DNA of 64,000 nt. Source: Rhizomys pruinosus (taxonomy: Eukaryota; Chordata; Mammalia; Rodentia; Spalacidae). The notes beneath the pieces were generated by a model, which was not told the origin of the DNA, did not search any database, and saw nothing but the letters and a program-made list of their open reading frames with translations. Shown piece by piece: positions 61,712-64,000 of the stretch. The DNA lies in assembly GCA_009823505.1 (NCBI GenBank), contig VZQC01006365.1, positions 1,330,276 through 1,394,275 of the forward strand, read 5' to 3'. Position 1 is the stretch's first letter. Each line of letters opens with the position of its first letter. A program made the translations under genes and the position numbers.

Positions 61712-61956
61712 TTTTTATTTTTATATGTGTGTAGTGGATACTTTTTTGTTTGTGGTGTGCCTGTGCATGTAAGGCCAGAGGTCAGTGTCAGGTATCTTCC
61801 CTTTATTTTTTTTTATTTTCTGAACCTGGAACTCACTGATTGGCTAGATTGGCTGTCACCACCACATCCATTTTGTATGTGGGTGCTGGAGATCCAAGCA
61901 TCTTTGTGCTTGTAAGGCAGGCATTTTACTGACTGAACTATCCCCCCAGCCTTGCT
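61712..61956 (-). mobile_element. B4-type composite SINE
   Basis: GTGCCTGTGCATGTAAGGCCAGAGGTCAGTGTC, GAACCTGGAACTCACTGATTGGC, GTGGGTGCTGGAGATCCAAGC and TGAACTATCCCCCCAGCC. Confidence 0.75.
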
Positions 61957-62037
61957 TCCTGTTTGTAACAGAGGCACTAGAAGCATGTTCTTGAAGGAGT
62001 TAAGAGATTGTTTTTGGTTGATAAAGATCATTTCATT

Positions 62038-62158
62038 GCTGGGCATGGTCATGTACTTGGGAGACCAAAGCAGGAGGTGAGTTCCAGGTCAGCCTGGGCC
62101 ACATAGTGAGTTTTGGCCAGCCCAAGCTACAGTGTGGGACCTAGTCTCAAAAAACTAA
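62038..62158 (+). mobile_element. Degraded B1 SINE
   Basis: TGCTGGGCATGGTCATGTAC to CTAGTCTCAAAAAACT, with internal loss of AATCCCAGCA. Confidence 0.82.
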
Positions 62159-62164
62159 AAAATT

Positions 62165-62353
62165 AGCCAAGCAAGATGGTGCATCAGGTAAACGTACCTG
62201 CTATCAAGCCGGATAGTGAGTTCAGTCCTATATGGTAGAAGGAGAAAACTGACTCCTGGAAGTTTTCCTCTGGCCTTCACATACATGATATGGTATACAT
62301 GCATTCATATACATATAAACATAGACAGGCATACACAAAATAAATTTTTTTTT
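62165..62353 (+). mobile_element. Old B3/B4-class SINE
   Basis: GCCAAGCAAGATGGTGCATC, CCTGCTATCAAGCCGGATAG and TTTTCCTCTGGCCTTCACATAC with an AATAAA tail. Confidence 0.78.
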
Positions 62354-62355
62354 TA

Positions 62356-62548
62356 GGTTGGAGAGGTAGCTCAGTTGATTAAGAACACATACTGCTCATT
62401 CAGAGAACCCGAGTTCAGTTCCCAACACTGACATCAGGCAGCTCAAGAGGATCCTTCCTATACCCTCTGAAACCCTCTTTAAGCACCTGCAATGCACATG
62501 CATAGACATATACATACATAAATAAATAATAGCATAAACCTTTAAAAA
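62356..62548 (+). mobile_element. Old B2/B3-type SINE
   Basis: AGGTTGGAGAGGTAGCTCAGTTG, CCCGAGTTCAGTTCCCAACAC and ACATACATAAATAAATAATA. Confidence 0.85.
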
Positions 62549-62621
62549 TAAATGAATACAGGATTTGATTTCTACCACAGAAAAATTACTGAGGAAACTA
62601 CAAGCTTGTCTTGCTTTCTTT

Positions 62622-62776
62622 TTTTTTTTTTTGGTCTTTTCAAGACAGGGTCTCCCTGTAGCCCCAGCTGTCCTGGAACTCCCTGTGTAGACCAGGCTGG
62701 CCTTGAACTCACAAAGATCTGCCTACCTCTGCCTCCCAAGTGCTAGGATTAAAGGCGTGCGCCAACACGCCCGGCT
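62622..62776 (-). mobile_element. B1 SINE
   Basis: Poly-T, GGTCTTTTCAAGACAGGGTC to GCGCCAACACGCCCGGC. Confidence 0.94.
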
Positions 62777-62879
62777 CTCTCTTTTTTTTTTTTTTAATAC
62801 AATTTTTAACTCTTGAACATATGACTATTAACTTGGATGCCATTCAAAATTAAATTAACTTCAAGTAATTAATTAATTA

Positions 62880-63165
62880 AACTGATAATTCAAAATCAAG
62901 AGCCATTCCCAGTGGTCACACACTGACAACGTACCCAGCTTCTGCATCTGCTCTGTGCCGTCCTTGTCCTTGATCTTCGCGTCCGATTTATGTTTTTGAG
63001 GAGTTTCGGATCCTCTGCCCTAAGGTTACACATGCTTCATGGGTTTTTCCTCTTGTGCTTGTCTATTCACTTCACATAAAGACCGAGTTCCTCCTTGTTA
63101 TCTCCTATGGGACGAGTCCTCTTCTTCTTTCTGGTCCTCCTCCTTCTCCTCCTCTGCCTCCCATT
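62880..63165 (-). pseudogene. Possible retrocopy fragment, parent unknown
   Basis: On the minus strand an acidic, Glu/Lys-rich stretch (about 63,165-63,110, GAGGAGGAGAAGGAGG-type codons) is followed by Lys-rich protein-like fragments in shifting frames to about 62,920, then A/T-rich sequence. The composition resembles a decayed coding copy, but I cannot identify a source. Confidence 0.25.
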
Positions 63166-63171
63166 GCTCTT

Positions 63172-63294
63172 CCTGTAGCCCCAGCTGGCCTGGAACTCAC
63201 TCTGTAAACCAGGCTGGCCTTGAACTCACAAAGATCCTCCTGCTTCTGCCTCCCAAGTGCTAGGATTAAAGGTGGGTGTCACCATGTCAGGCCA
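63172..63294 (-). mobile_element. B1 SINE, 3' part missing
   Basis: TGTAGCCCCAGCTGGCCTGG to CACCATGTCAGGCC. Confidence 0.9.
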
Positions 63295-63299
63295 GTAAT

Positions 63300-64000
63300 T
63301 TTTTTATATAATATTTTTTATTCTTTGAAAGTGCCACACATTTATACAGTGTGTATTGATCATCTCCATCTAGCACTGTCTCTCACCTCTCCCTGTGTCC
63401 TTCATCCTCCCAACTCCAACTTCATGTCCTCATTTAAAAAAAAATGTTATTAATAACCCCTGAGTCTTATTAATGCTGTTCCTATTCCTTTTTTTTTTTT
63501 TTTCTGTTCCTGTTCTTATAGATAGTTTTGTGGCCATCCACTGAGCCATCAACATACCAGCAGCCACATCTCCAAAGAATGCTGACTCTGCCTCTCTCAG
63601 CAGCCAGCAGCTGAGAATCCTTCCTTTGATAGACATTGTACCTCTGGGTCCATTCGCCCATCCATGCTGGAATCATGACTGGCTTGATCCTATGCAGGCC
63701 TTATGCAGGTAACCACAGCTGCTCTGAGTTGATGTGTGGACAGCCAGAACCTGTCCAGAACTCAGCATTTCCCAGCTCTCCTGCTTAGCCACAGGCTCTT
63801 ACATTCTGTCTGCCTTCTCTTCCTCAAAGTTCATTGAGCCTTGGATGAGGGAAGTTGAACCCTCAGTATTACTTACACTTGGCACTCGACTGATTGTGAG
63901 TCTCTGCTTTAATTACCATCTACTGCAAAAAGAAGCATCTCTGACCAGAGTTGTGAGGTGTACAAATCCGTGGATATAAATATAAATATTTAGAATGCAG
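63300..64000 (-). mobile_element. L1 (Lx-type) 3' UTR, antisense, runs off the window
   Basis: On the minus strand: CAGCTGTGGTTACCTGCATAAG, GGATCAAGCCAGTCATGATTCCAGCATGGATGG and AGCTGCTGGCTGCTGAGAG are hallmarks of the old rodent L1 3' UTR. A poly-T at 63,488-63,503 separates two parts. The open frames here are fortuitous. Confidence 0.8.

Overview
This is non-coding nuclear DNA from a rodent, most likely a muroid. The evidence is the density of B1 (7SL-derived), B2-superfamily/B3-type (tRNA-derived), ID and B4 (ID+B1 composite) SINEs, rodent L1 elements, and a class-II (betaretrovirus-like) endogenous retrovirus. The B1 and B3-type copies differ consistently from the mouse and rat consensus sequences as I know them, so I infer a lineage outside Mus/Rattus; I cannot name the species. 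I see no intact protein-coding gene. Nearly every short open frame is a SINE, L1, satellite or low-complexity read-through.

Layout. 1-5.1 kb: two copies of a 0.7-kb duplicated repeat (1-938 and 4,357-5,063) flank older SINEs, an unclassified stretch and a CpG island (3,085-3,620) that looks like a real promoter. 5.1-9.85 kb: SINEs, a 54-bp tandem repeat, LTR-like sequence and a 3'-UTR-type retroposon. 9.85-16.3 kb: a decayed sense L1 peppered with young SINEs and one 1.16-kb antisense retroposon with target-site duplications. 16.3-20.2 kb: a decayed class-II ERV (LTRs, a tRNA-Lys-type primer site, dUTPase/protease and reverse-transcriptase remnants). 20.2-29.1 kb: an old antisense L1 split by a younger, full-length antisense L1 with 5' monomers and a 14-bp target-site duplication. 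29.1-30.15 kb: SINEs and one unclassified interspersed repeat.

30.155-33.763 kb: a 3.6-kb minisatellite of 21-bp units in 42-bp dimers, the most unusual object in the window. It abuts the 5' end of a sense L1 (33.764-36.792 kb). That L1 contains a 58-base A run followed by about 700 bp of error-like sequence. 36.8-59.7 kb: dense nested SINEs, an antisense LTR, L1 3' ends, possible L2 relics and microsatellites. 59.89-60.95 kb: a TGDS processed pseudogene on the minus strand, with an internal deletion and a SINE insertion, next to a CpG-rich block with a strong CTCF-like motif. 61-64 kb: SINEs and an antisense L1 3' UTR.

No genes work together here. The interest lies in the transposon stratigraphy, the satellite, the two CpG islands and the likely assembly artefacts. 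Coordinates of repeat edges are by eye and usually good to about 10 bp where a target-site duplication is stated, otherwise about 20-30 bp.
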